From Tanypteryx hageni (Eukaryota > Arthropoda > Insecta > Odonata > Petaluridae), in NCBI GenBank assembly GCA_028673005.1, contig CM054114.1:127873307-127937306 (forward strand): a DNA stretch of 64,000 nucleotides. Reading direction: 5' to 3'. The notes beneath the pieces were generated by a model. The model ran no database searches and was not told where the DNA came from. It saw only the letters and a program-made list of their open reading frames with translations. This document shows, piece by piece, positions 21,601-33,515 of this stretch (position 1 is its first letter; the number at the start of each line of letters is the position of its first letter). A program made the translations under genes and the position numbers.

Positions 21601-24600
21601 GGAAGCTTTTGAGGGTGTGATATCGTCAATGGATTCAGTAACGGCAGTTGTTGTACTGCTTGTTAGGGAAGTGGGAGGAGTGGGAGCGGGTTGAGGGAGA
21701 GAGGATGGCGTAGAGCGCAGTCGCGTTCTGGCAGGGGTTTAATGCAAGGGATCATCAATGCATAACTGAGTCTCTGGGTCACATAGGGCAGGTAGGAAAT
21801 GATGGAGAAGAGAGGTAGGAACGAGAAACGGAGAGAGAGAATATTTTGATAGGAATCGGATGACTTGCAGTAGAAGAGAAAGTTAGACCGAGAGAAGAAT
21901 GGAAGAGGAGGAAATGGGAGAGAACGGATAAAGAGAAACTCAGTTGAAAAATAAGAGGGATAATTGAAGAGTGCGAAATAGAAGGCAAAAGAGTAGGAAT
22001 AACTGTGTAGGGGCAAATGAGGCGAGACAAATGGTAAATAAAATTTCATGTCATTTTGAAAAAATCTACATTAAATAATACCAAATTTCAATAAAAACAT
22101 GCAAATGTATTGACAATAACACACAAATGGTTACGTAATTGTGCACATTTATAATTCACATAATGCCATATTATCATAATATTACACTTAGTTATCGGCA
22201 ATAACATATATGATATTGTAATTATCATTGTACTATGCTTTAATGTAGTAATTAGACCAAAGTCAAAGGCGCCGCCGCCGAACGTTACAGAATTCTTGAA
22301 TTAAACTTCGCAGAAATACAGCATTAAAATGACAAAATGGAATTCTGTATGATTAAAAATATATTAAATGTTAATATTTTCATCTATCACTCCTTATCTT
22401 TATATCTGCTGCAATCAACTTTGCTAACGAGTGCATTACTCCCCTAACAACCTCAGCTATTTCTTTCGTGATTCCATGGGCGCGTAATAGCTTCTACCGG
22501 CAGGATTTTCAACTAACATAAATTTTATACGATGTGCTAAACTTTCAGACGTGCGTGCATAAGCAGAGGGTAATGAAAATTGAAATGAAAAGCGACGAGA
22601 AAAATGACATGAGAGCAAATAAGAATGGGAGATAAGAGTTACAAAGAGGATATATAGAGAAAAAGAAAAGTAGGGTGAGAACAGAGAGGTGGTGAGAGCA
22701 AGAGATAGAGGAACTTGAGGACAGAAATGGAAACACATACATCAGTTGGAGGTTCCCAGAGAGTATATCCTTCATCAATGCGCGAAAATATTAGGTAATT
22801 AGGTCTACTGAAAGCTCGCGTAAACATGAGAAAATAAACATGCTTCGCTGATGGAAAGTATTTTTATTTAGTGAATGATTAATTTCTTCTACATTAAACT
22901 AAATCTATCTCCTATTCAGAGTTTGTGAACTTGTTTCTTCTTGCGGTGAAAAACTTTATATAATAAATGATAACAATTGAACTATCGATAAAAATACGAT
23001 GAAACGATATCTTTTAGTACAAAATGTTCACTAGGTTATAACTATGATCCCTTAAAATGTTTAAATAGTTTTGTAGCTTATAAAAAAATGCTTGTGTCTA
23101 ATATAAATACATTTCAGTAATGATAAAAAACCGGAATATTTAAAGGGGTAAAATGAAAGTAGAAACGGTGCACTTAAAGTTCATTGCCTCCAAGATAATA
23201 AAGTTTGTTTCTTTGTAAAAATCATTTAATCTTTTCAAATGAGCAAATAGTTATCACAAATAAAAACAAACAACAAAATATCTACGTAAAACGATTACAC
23301 AATCTATTGTTAACGAATACGAGTCAGTTGAATGAATTACTGCGTTACTGCTGCATTTTAAAAATTAAATTGCCCAAAAATGAAACAATAACTAAGCAAA
23401 TACTTTTTACTGAATTATAATACCATTGATATGAGGAGATTCACACCTAACGATAAAAAATTAGGTAAACTCTCATCTGTAAGCGAATTTTAAATGACGT
23501 AGCATAGGTAAATCCTGTTGACAGTTGTATCCAACAGCAAGAAAATCCAAGAGCAAATAAATGAAAGGCACATTAAAATGAAATTTTTATAGTTTTCGAT
23601 TTATAATGCAATTTTTTTACTGGCGTGTTAGTAAAGAAGATGAAATTCATTTGTTGAAGAAGTGACTGTTTTTTGTTGTTTGTTTTAAGACACAATAGAA
23701 GAGTCCTATTCAGTTTTATATTCAAATGAATAGATACTATCATTTCCACGTTGCTGAAGCTGATTTAAAAATAAACGGAGCCAATTAAATGATTAAGAAT
23801 GCCGACTGAAATTTAACTGATTTGGAGGAAAACAAAATTTGTATTTTAAATATTTGCATAACAGAATAAGCTCTCTGTTTCATCTCTTGATTGCAATTAC
23901 ATTGGAATATAACTCCCATTACTGAAGCGAGAGATGACAGAAACTTTTATTCAAATTATTTAAAGAATTCTATTGCGTGACATAAAAGAATATTTTATTG
24001 TCAAAATTATTTCCGAGAAATTTTCCAACACATATTTATCCTGCCATTCTAAGTTTGCTACCTTAACAAGCTATGATCTTCAACATCCAGAGTACTTCGA
24101 AAATTATCACCTGTACCGAGAATAATATGAATTTGGAAAATTTTTATAATAAGTAAAGATTAATAATTATCCACTGCCTATACATTAAAAAGGTATATCT
24201 AAAAGAACGAATGACTGTGGCCCGAATAATATAAACAAATCACACGCATTTAGATATAATGATATGATCACCCATAAACATTCATCACTGCTTCTTTACC
24301 AAATTCCAAACAACTTCCTTTGGCCGTGTCACACCATTTAACCCAAGAAAAACGTCATCCCGTTCTAGCAAAAACTAAAACCGAACCACAAAGCATTAAA
24401 ATCGCTTCCTGGTCATCTTCACGGGGACGCCTTAGCAAAAAAAAGAATAAAACCTCCACCTTATAAAATGGCGCGCGGACTCTTTCCGTATCCCCCCGCG
24501 AGTGGTTAGGTCGGCAAGGAGTACAAAAAAATTATAAAAAGAGGCCACGGCAGAAAAAACAGACCACCTCATTTACCCAGCATAGGAAAAAAAATTCACG

Positions 24601-27600
24601 CTGAGGCAACCCTAATTTTTTCTCTCCTCTTTTCTCTTCGTCATTACAGAAACCCCTTTCCTTTTTATACCCCCATTCCATTCCCTCCTTTCCCTTTCCT
24701 CATTTTAAATCCTTTTCTTGGAAAAGAAGAAAAGTTCCTACCTTTTTCTAACCCTTATTCCTTTTTCCATTCTATTTTCCTCTCTCTCCTGCACTATTTG
24801 ACTTCCTCTACCCCAAACCCCTTTCAAGCCACCTCATCCTTATTCCTTCTCTGGATCCAATATACTCGTCTCCGAGGCAATCCACCCTTTTTTACCCCTC
24901 TCCCCGTACCCTTTCATACCCCAACGCTCTGAGGGGTACATTCCCTATCTCTCTCTTTCACTCACTCTATTTTCTCTCTTTTTCCCTTTCCAATCCTTCG
25001 CCTAACGTCGAGAGATAAGAGGTCTTTAACGTCCAGAATGGTCTACTCCTACTGGAGGAGGGTGAAACCGCATCGGGGATTTTCTCTGCTTCGGCCCCTG
25101 TTTACGCGTCACCCTTCGCTGGCTCCCGCGCTTGAAGATAGAGAGAGAAGAGAAGGAGTGCCACAGGGTTCGCTCCTTTTCCCTTTTATTTTTATTATTT
25201 TTTATCCTGGTCGTCTCTCCGCCGGGAAAAAAACCACGGTCGCCACTGGATTTGCATGCATACAACGTGTGTGGGAGGAAATATATTGGGCTCTAAGAGA
25301 CTGGATTCCTATTCCTTTTTCTTCCGCTTTTATCTCCCTCGGGGCGGTGCGTTACTGTGCGCTATGTCGGCCGCGTGAATTCTGTGCTAACCCAATGACG
25401 TCAACGGCCACATTTGTCTTTCGAAACTGATGCGTTGGCTCCGAGAATACTTAAATGGGAAACGGGTTGCGTTGGTAACAGTAAACGAAGCGTTGATACG
25501 GGAAGCTATTACCTTACTTTTCATGCATTTCCTTATCAGTTTTTCAAGCATGTATTTGGTAATATGTTTGTTTAATTTAAATAATTACTGCACTCATTAT
25601 AAACATATAGCACTGATTATTAAATTAGGAAGAATATATGGAAATTCGTTAAATTCCTTTAAACAAACGGATTTGATGATCTTCCATTTGCAAATTACGT
25701 AAATTATATTAATTATAATTAACTCTAACACATCTTTTTCTCAGTAATTAGTTCCTTGAAGAATTAAATTACGCAGCAGGATATCCAATCATCAAATCCT
25801 TTGCTCATTAATCCAGCCATCGCTCTGAATTTTGACATATTTCTTACTAGAATGACATACACGAGAAATGAATGCTCTTTTCGTTTCTTTTACTTGTTCA
25901 TAAAACTGTAAAATGGAGCCTGTTGAGACATTTTGTATTACGTTTAGCAGTTATTCTCACAGAAACTGCTTCCTGTCGAGATTAAGTTCTTTGTTATTCA
26001 TCTTCAGGTTACTTGACCACATTCAACATGTGACATTAATTTCCTTGGGCTCTCAAACTCTTAAGCAATTCCATGACATCTATAACTTGGAGTTGTAATC
26101 CATTTAAAGTGGACGTTATATGCTTGGTTTGTTAATGTACACCGAATGAAATATGTATAATTGCTTAATTACTTTATTTTGCGAGGAAGATTTGTATGCC
26201 CTTTGGTATAACTGAGAACAATTATTGTTCATGGATACATGTATCAAATCTATCTACAATGTGCAGTTACTTGTCTCTCTTAAAATTTAGCAAAGACTTT
26301 GTCACTTGTATTCTGTATTATTATATGAATAGCATATATGGAACCATTCCCATAATCTCTAGCTAATGTATACTCTTTAAATTCTTTCATGCATTCGAGA
26401 ATAATTACTTCGAAAATCAGTCAATCACTGTGTTGCCGCAGTAGCGTAATCGACTTCAGAGTTTGAATAGTTTATGTCCTAAATACATTTACTCAGCTTA
26501 CGAGAGCCAAAAGATGGATTGTCTCGAAGATCGCACGCGCGACGCCATCATCTTAAACATTCTCCTCCTGCATACCGACCTCTCATCGCCGATTTGGGGA
26601 AGGATATTCTCAAATCTCTACTTACACTGTTTTCTCGTAATGGCCAATAAAACAAGAGGGCTATAAAAATATTTAAAAAATCTACCTGAAACGCATAGGA
26701 ATGGGCAATCTTACACTTGGTTTAACTTTCAATTTACACTTCCGCAACGAACATCTTGGTGGGAAGCAGTCGAACCTCCCTCGCATTCTCCCTTCGTACA
26801 AAACACGGTCAGCGCAATTGGTCCAATCCACGCACGCGTAAACAGCAGAAACGTACGCACGTGCACACGCAAAAGACGATCCACACAAAATGTCATGCAA
26901 GGGAAGAAGAAAATAGATTTTCCTCTGACCTCTGGTACGCCTCGCCTCGACCTCAAATTTCTGTTTGACCTGACCTATCTACTTCATTTTTTTAGCCTTA
27001 CTGGATCTCTCTCTCTTTCTCTTCCATTGTCCCTGTTCCTCTGCATCGCGATCCGAGCCGACTGGCCGTCTCCAACGTGAATGTTTACCCGCGCAAAACT
27101 TCGCCGTCTCTTCTTCCTCTCTTATATCTGCCCTTCAGCCAGATTCGGTCTTTATATTTCTCCTTTCTCTTCCCCTACCAAACTCCTCCCTTTTGAAATA
27201 GATGGGTGAATCTTTTGAATTACAAATACCTCGTACGTTCATTTAATGTTTTTGTTCCGAAGTTTTCAGAGATTTTGAGTTAGGTTTGTTCTAATATACA
27301 CGAAGTTCCAAAGTTGAATAACAAATAAACAATTATTCTTGAGGTGAACACGTTTTATATAAATGAACCATTAGACGACAAAGAAGAAGAAATTACTAAT
27401 CCCAACGTGGTATCAGGATTAAGTATCTGATAAACAACAATTTAAAGTAACATACACTTTATAAAAATTGTTGATTTATTTATCTAAATTATTAAAATAC
27501 TATTTGGAGACCATGAAATTTCCCCGTTTTAAAAAGCGCCTGGAAAAATAAGTTTTTAATACAGTAATTTTGCTTATATAATACAGATTTTTAGACATAA

Positions 27601-28384
27601 ACATGAACCAAAAGGGTAGTGTGAGTATTTTATATGTCAAAAAACCAACGCATTTTTTACAGACCGTCAATAAACGTCATTCCTGAACGAATTGTCACTG
27701 ATTAAGGTAATTGTTGTGTTTATATTGTTTTTTGAAGTTTAAATTTCAAATTAAAGAAAACAATAATTACTTTTTCTTCTCAGGCTTCATATAAGTTTTG
27801 CAAGAAATGATAAAGAATTGTTTTAGATTTTTTATGTTTATCAAATGCCTGGATAAAGGCTTTTCCCTTGGCCTCAGAAAACTTTTCACCGGCTCTGCAT
27901 ATATCGTTTACAATGTAACCATGTGTGAGAGAGAGAAAATGCTGACAGACAACACAAAAGTAAATGAAAATGAACCTTTCCACACTACCATAGTAGTGGT
28001 TATACAATGCAACAAAGATACGTATCCTATATTTCAAATTTCTATATTGGATCGGGTTCCTCTCTAACTGCAAATAATAGCTCTTCCGCCCTTTACCCGC
28101 AGTGTCAGATTACATTGGTCTCGATTCTACAAAATTACAGGTTCGTGTTATGCATGATAATTAAACATTTTTGACTTTACACTTATAAAAACCTGGGTAC
28201 GTATTACAATCGATAAATTACGGTAGGTCCTGCGGGCAGGACTTGACAGATTTTAGGATTATCGTTGGTTGATGAATTCGATTTCAAATAGCTACGTGTC
28301 TCTCACATCGCAGCGGAACTAAAGACTTTTTTATATTGGTTGGTACCTATTCTGATAACTATATCTTAAACAAATTTGTCACAG
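21601..28384. other. AT-rich non-coding stretch, no gene recognised
   Basis: No reliable exon, RNA gene or complete mobile element is seen in almost 7 kb. Patches with purine/pyrimidine bias lie at 21780-22000, 22560-22700 and 24600-25000. A perfect TGACGTCA (cAMP-response-element core) occurs at 25396-25403 inside a GC-richer patch at 25330-25420. On its own it is weak evidence of regulation. The less AT-rich patch at 26750-26960 has overlapping frames on both strands but no recognisable product. Confidence 0.4.
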
Positions 28385-28682
28385 CAGTGGTTCCCAACCA
28401 GGGTGTTGCGGCATACTAGGGCGCCGCAACTGATTTTTAGGGGTGCCGCGATAAAATTAGTTTTCTTAAATAAATCAACGATTTGAATGTTTACAGGTAA
28501 TTAGGGAATTAATGTTTTCTCTGATAAATTGTATATAGTGCGGTATCCAACAAATGGATGTATCCAAGCGTTATAATACTCATTTATAAAAATATAAAAA
28601 CCTTGTTTGAAGGCTGGGGTGCCGCGAAATTCTGTTTATCTTTGAAAGGGTGCCGCGCCTACAAGAAGTTTGGGAACCACTG
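28385..28682. mobile_element. hAT-type MITE, CAGTGGTTCCCAA ends
   Basis: The left end CAGTGGTTCCCAACC is mirrored by TTTGGGAACCACTG. Inside, the repeated wording GGGTGTTGCGGCA, GGGTGCCGCGATA, GGGTGCCGCGAAA and GGGTGCCGCGCC is arranged symmetrically, as in many short hAT elements. At 298 bp it has no coding capacity. The flanking octamers do not match, so the target duplication has been lost or mutated. Confidence 0.78.
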
Positions 28683-29275
28683 GTTTCGAGGACTTATGAA
28701 CGAGATTAATTCCAATGTTTAATGATTCATACTTCTTGCGAATATGATTCAATATGTATCATCTTAACTCTCCGCATACTCTCGACACATTAGGCAATGG
28801 GTTCTAAACCACAGGTGAACTACAAAAGAATCCTGTGTGTGTCGTGGTTTATTTAGATTCGCAGGGAAGTATTAGTAGATATCTAGCCTAACACAGACCC
28901 ATTCCCAAACCAATTTTCAATCCATGTAATCATGCTTTTTTAAACATCTAAATAACACAACATCGTATATGGTGAGTAAAACGACCTTAAATTGGCTAAA
29001 ACACATTTTATCATCTTAGTTTATATGCCGTAGCAAGTTGTAATTGACTTGAAATCCAATTTCAGCATGGATTTAGGATATAGAACGAATAATATGTACA
29101 TTACTATTGATCCGTATCAGACATCGCATTACTAACTGCGATAGCAAAATTACGATTAATTTAAGAGCTAGTGCCTTAAGTTATTATATTTCCCATTATT
29201 ATTATTATGAAATAGAATATAAGTTGTGAGGAGAAATGTAGAAATTTGGCTTGACGATTGACCTAGCGTCTAACG
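28683..29275. other. non-coding sequence
   Basis: AT-rich with no recognised gene or repeat. Confidence 0.35.
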
Positions 29276-29840
29276 CAGAGGTTCTCAAATACAGGGATGC
29301 GACCCGAACTTGGGTCGCGAATGCCTTAGATGGGTCGTGGATGACCCCCAGTCCCAAAGTAAAAAAACTGTAAATTTTCGATACTAGCAAGTATAAATGT
29401 AAAGAAGAGCCACCAAGAAAGGCAAGAAATAAACTTGATCCTCAATATGATTTGCGCTGAACTCTCTACATCAATATTAAACCAAGATTGGATCAGCTGA
29501 TCACGAAGGTGCAACAGCATCATGGAAGCAACTAAAGACGAGGGGCTTGCATTAACAATCAGCAGAGCAAACAGTGATGTTTATATTTTTATTAATTTCA
29601 AGTAAATTAGTGCTTGAACGGATTTTAAGTTTCTGCAATTTTGCGCTTTCCTCGAATTTACAACAGGAACTTCACGTCCGGATAATATGTAAATGCACCC
29701 AATTTTAGGTTTATAATATTCCCAATTACAATTCAACTGAATCATTTTTCATATTAAATTCATTAAATTAAAAAACTATAGTGGTGTATTCCATATTCAA
29801 AAATCATTTAGACGAAAAGAAAAACGTCTGAAGACCACAG
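29276..29840. mobile_element. hAT-type element relic
   Basis: The left end CAGAGGTTCTCAAA, followed by TGCGACCCGAACTTGGGTCG, fits the opening of short hAT elements, as does GATGGGTCGTGGATGACCCC. The right side AAAAACGTCTGAAGACCACA followed by G fits the mirrored close 'aaacgtttgagaaccactg' with several substitutions. The flanks (GTCTAACG and CGCTATAG) resemble each other only weakly. About 565 bp, no transposase. Confidence 0.5.
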
Positions 29841-30289
29841 CGCTATAGGGTGTGAGTTGATATTGTATACAGATTGTCTCCCAAATTGAGTATATTTTGA
29901 CAAACTGTTTGGAGTATCAAGGTTCAGATTTTTCTCACGACTGCAGCTGGTCTTTTTATAACCAAAATATGCACATTACTGAGTGATCGTAGTGTGAGCA
30001 CATTATATTTTCTTAAAATTTACTATAAATCAATTATTAATAGGAAATAAGAATTAGAGCACTGTTGTCGATATGATTTTGTATTTATGTGAGAAATGTA
30101 TGCCAATGGTATAGCCGTTTCAATTCATATTTTATTTTACATACCGTGTGTATGGGTAACTATATTTTTATAATCAATATGATAAGCAAATGTCAGGTCA
30201 ATAAATAAATGCTAATTTCCATATTTTTTATTTTATTCGTGTAGCCGATATTTGTAAATGATTTTAACAAATTTCTTTAAACCTCTAAG
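29841..30289. other. non-coding sequence
   Basis: AT-rich, nothing recognised. Confidence 0.35.
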
Positions 30290-30712
30290 AGTCCCGGGAT
30301 CGATAAAAACCGGGAAACACAAGCACTAGTTTATACATCAATATGTAAGCGTTTTGTATGATACGAGGTTCAAATAAATAAAATGGAATAATTTTCTACT
30401 AAAACATTAAATAACCCCAATGAATTGACAAAAAATCCCAAAGCTAGAGTAAAATTACTTAAGATTCACCTGTTCATAAAAAAGTTGTAACACTATTTTT
30501 ATTTTATTCTTCCTTTTTATAATTTTTAAACGGTTTTATATCAACCCTGGGTCATAAACAAGCAATTGGTAATCTTATTTTTATTATTTCTTTCATTTTA
30601 AATGATTTTTAAATTGTTTATTGGAATACCGGGAAATTATCGGGATCCCGGGATTTATAATTTTGAATCCTGGGATTGTGAAAGAACCGGGAAATGACAA
30701 GCACTACTCAGC
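30290..30712. repeat. CCCGGGAT-containing repeat fragments, probably hAT-derived
   Basis: Two copies in the same orientation end with closely similar wording. AAAAACCGGGAAACACAAGC at 30306 continues ACTA, and AAAGAACCGGGAAATGACAA at 30681 continues GCACTA. Both are preceded by TCCCGGGAT blocks. Read on the minus strand the edge is TAGTGCTTGT...TTTCCCGG, like the tips of some hAT elements. With two ends in the same direction, this is either a tandem pair or two truncated copies. Confidence 0.4.
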
Positions 30713-30882
30713 ATAAATGAGAAGATACACATCCTGGAGCTTATGTAATCCGCGCTATGTACACATTCTCGTGGTATATATATCCAAGGATACAGATTTT
30801 CTCACATGTCATTGGAAATCTGGCAGTTAGACAGTAGCATGTAGACACATTAGGAGTATTTCTATAACATTTGCTTCATATT

Positions 30883-31225
30883 ATGGGTGGGGAACCTTTT
30901 CTTGATGACGGGCCGCATTGGTGGTTGCGAACCCTTCGGAGAGCAGCATTGGTCGTTGCCAATGCTTCGACGGGCCGGATTAGAGATTTAAATCAGAACT
31001 CACCGAGAGATTCTGTTATACCATACAAGTGAAAACCAATTATGAATGCTGTTTTTATCGTTCAAGTTTCAATATTAAATGTTTTATTATTATAATTTGA
31101 ATTAAAATATATGTATTTATGTGTTCTAAATTTGACGGGTCTATTGTTCATCAAAGCTTCGCGGGTCGCATTAAACGCTCTCGAAGGCCGCTTGTTGCCC
31201 GCGAGCCTTAGGTTTCTCAGTCATG
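30883..31225. mobile_element. hAT-type MITE relic
   Basis: The left side ATGGGTGGGGAACCTTTTC with GACGGGCCGCATT and the right side CGCGGGTCGCATTAAACG ... TTAGGTTTCTCAGTCATGG form loosely inverted ends. They have the usual 'ggaacc...gggccgcatt' wording. A clean target duplication is not visible. Confidence 0.5.
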
Positions 31226-31369
31226 GTTTATAGGAAAGAACAATCATATATTTTTTATCGGAGAACGAGTCATAAAATTTGGTCGTCTGAACTGCAAAGC
31301 AGTATTCCTCAGTGATACGCCAACTTAAATTCATTAAAAATTCTATGATTGGTTCAAAGACATTTCTAC

Positions 31370-31975
31370 CAACGAAATTTCGTCCAAGGACATTTGGTCC
31401 AAAGGCAATTCGTCCAATGGATATTTCGTCCAAAGACAATTCGTTAAAAGATATTTTCGTCCTAACTCAACTCGTAACTTAATGGATGTTATAAAAAATG
31501 AACACCTGAAGACAATGGGGAAGTAGGGAGGTTTCTATTTTTGTACATTTATAATCTATTTAAGTTCCAAGTTGAGAGATACCTATATAACTTATATTTG
31601 ATGAAGAGAACTTGTGTCCTCCTCCCTGTCCTCCCTCATACCCTTCCATTGCTTTTTATTGTGATTTACGCATATTTATAATCTACATTAGATTCCGAGT
31701 CGATGGACATTTACATTGCCTATATTTGAGGAAGTATTTATTGTTCTCTCCCCCGTCTACTCCTCCATTTCACTTTTTTATATTGTTATTCTTGTATATA
31801 TTCAACCCATACGACATTTTCAGCCTTACTATACAATATTTTGTCGAACATGCAACTGGACGACAATATCTATGGACGAAATATCCATTGGACGAAATGC
31901 CTATGGACGAAATGTCTTAGGACGTAATGCCGTTGGACGAAATGTCGTTGAACGAAATATCCTGGAACATATACT
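31370..31975. mobile_element. foldback element with 15 bp repeats in its arms
   Basis: The left arm (31373-31463) is built from degenerate 15 bp units such as TTTCGTCCAAGGACA and TTCGTCCAATGGATA. The right arm (31855-31970) carries the inverse, TTGGACGAAATGCC-type units. The period is five codons, so each arm reads open as a 5-residue repeat (for example GRNVL GRNAV GRNVV). This is a by-product of the repeat, not evidence of a protein. The interior has its own direct duplication: ATTTATAATCT occurs at 31547 and 31673 (126 bp apart) with matching flanks. Arms made of short tandem repeats are the hallmark of foldback elements such as Drosophila FB. Confidence 0.65.
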
Positions 31976-32999
31976 TGGGAAGAAAATTAGCGTTTAAATT
32001 ATTATCTGATGGTTAGAATTTATCCAAAACTACTTCCGAAAGCTAATCTGATGCAGCCGGTTAGGTAAACTAAATTTTAAAATAATTACGTAACGTTACA
32101 ATGTTAACATTATATCTCATTACTGTTAACCGGAATATATAACAAATTACATAAGCATTATAAAGTTGATAACCGTTAATAGGCAGTTGAAGTTTAATTA
32201 TAGCTCAATTACAACAAATGCGAGTCGAAAAATAGTTAATCTGCCCACATACTGCTCACAAATATTATATAATATTTCATAGGGATCTATTTTTCGAGTC
32301 TCTTGAATTATAATTATTCAGAAAACAAGAGTGGAAAGATGCACATATCAGGCGTGCATATATGCAAGGCCGAGGCGTTCTTTACCATTTATGAAATCAA
32401 GTCAAAAAAGATAAATATTAATGGCATAGTATAATATCTAAGAACTTAGTATGACAAAGAAATGTCGAATTTTTGATTCGCCGATTTATATGCTAATCGG
32501 TTTTAATTTATAAAACAACCAACAATCATTTAAAACATATCTCACTCGAATAGTAATAATCTTTATGTTCACGTTTATTCTTTCGTTGTAAATTACCCAT
32601 TTCTTTTCACTTAAAATACATAAAGAAAATAGACGTACTTTTTTACGTTCATTTCTTCGTCGTAGATAATCCATTTCCCTTCATTTACCAAATGTTGCGT
32701 GCGCAAGAAATAAAATCAAACTAACTAGGTATATACAGCAGATATTGTTTACTTCTGTTGCCAGGAAGATAGTTTTCGTTGACATCAATTAAAAAATACG
32801 GGAAAGTTTTTCCAAGTTCTTAAAATCGGCTGCCCCTTCGATAAATATGTACTGAACAAAACATATGCAAGGTATTTGATAAATTCTACAAAGTTGTTTG
32901 AAGACTGTTTAGTTATAAGTGATATTTTACGAGATATAAAGAAAAGTTCATTTTTTGTCTTCAGTAAAGTTGCAGTATCGATTAAGATACGTGAACTAT
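31976..32999. other. AT-rich non-coding sequence
   Basis: No gene or defined repeat is recognised. Confidence 0.35.
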
Positions 33000-33300
33000 T
33001 TATATCATTTTCTTAGATTCTTTGCCCCTATGTCCTAAATACCAAATTTCATCAACATCCGCCAAGTAGTTTCTGAGGTGAAACATGCGGACGGACGGAC
33101 GGACACGACCTGACCATAAGACGTTCTTTTTTATGCGTTCTTTGCACGAACTGCACGAAGGGAATGCGTATAGGAGAGGTCGTTTCCGTCCGTCCGTCCG
33201 CATGTTCAAACTCGGAAACCGCTGGACGTACTTTGATGACATTTTGTATTTGAAAGTATTGCTAACATTTGTCCACCGATTCCAATTTTGATTAAAAACG
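33000..33300. repeat. head-to-head copies of a GGAC-repeat family
   Basis: 33082-33111 (AACATGCGGACGGACGGACG and onward to ACGACCT) is the inverse of 33177-33206 with one mismatch. The similarity extends outward more loosely. The left flank read backwards (AGTAGTTTC, AAATTTGGTATTTAGG) parallels the right flank (GGAAACCGCTGGACG, GATGACATTTTGTATTTG). The 65 bp centre contains TGCGTTCTTT...GGAATGCGTAT. Related copies are at 33310-33515, 39773-39900, 57245-57335 and the end of 5743-6647. Confidence 0.6.
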
Positions 33301-33309
33301 GACAATAAT

Positions 33310-33515
33310 TAAGACGACTTTACATGAAGACCTACATGTATTTTACAACGTACTCCTTCAGTTCGGAAACCACAGGACGTATTTTGATGAAATTTGGTAT
33401 TGGGAAGTTTGACTACAATTTGTCGATCTCAAACAACGCATTTGGAAACTGTATACTCCGACATGGAGTACACCTTTCCATTCTTGTTTCCTTATTGTAA
33501 AGAACGCCTAAAAAC
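33310..33515. repeat. GGAC-family copy with terminal motif
   Basis: TTCGGAAACCACAGGACGTA and TTTTGATGAAATTTGGTATT match the neighbouring copies. The stretch ends with GTAAAGAACGCCTAAAAA at 33497, the exact inverse of TTTTTAGGCGTTCTTTAC, which opens the copy at 39773. This motif is therefore a likely outer terminus of the family. Confidence 0.5.

Noticed and set aside
24470..24500. TTATAAAATGGCGCGCGG as a possible TATA promoter
   Set aside because: A single AT-rich hexamer before a GC patch is weak, and no coding exon follows it.
25396..25403. Perfect TGACGTCA as a regulatory site
   Set aside because: An 8 bp palindrome is expected about once per 64 kb by chance; with no gene nearby it is only mentioned in passing.
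31716..31997. Frame encoding GRNxx pentapeptide repeats
   Set aside because: The pentapeptide period is the 15 bp arm repeat of the foldback element; the left arm gives a similar reading on the minus strand.
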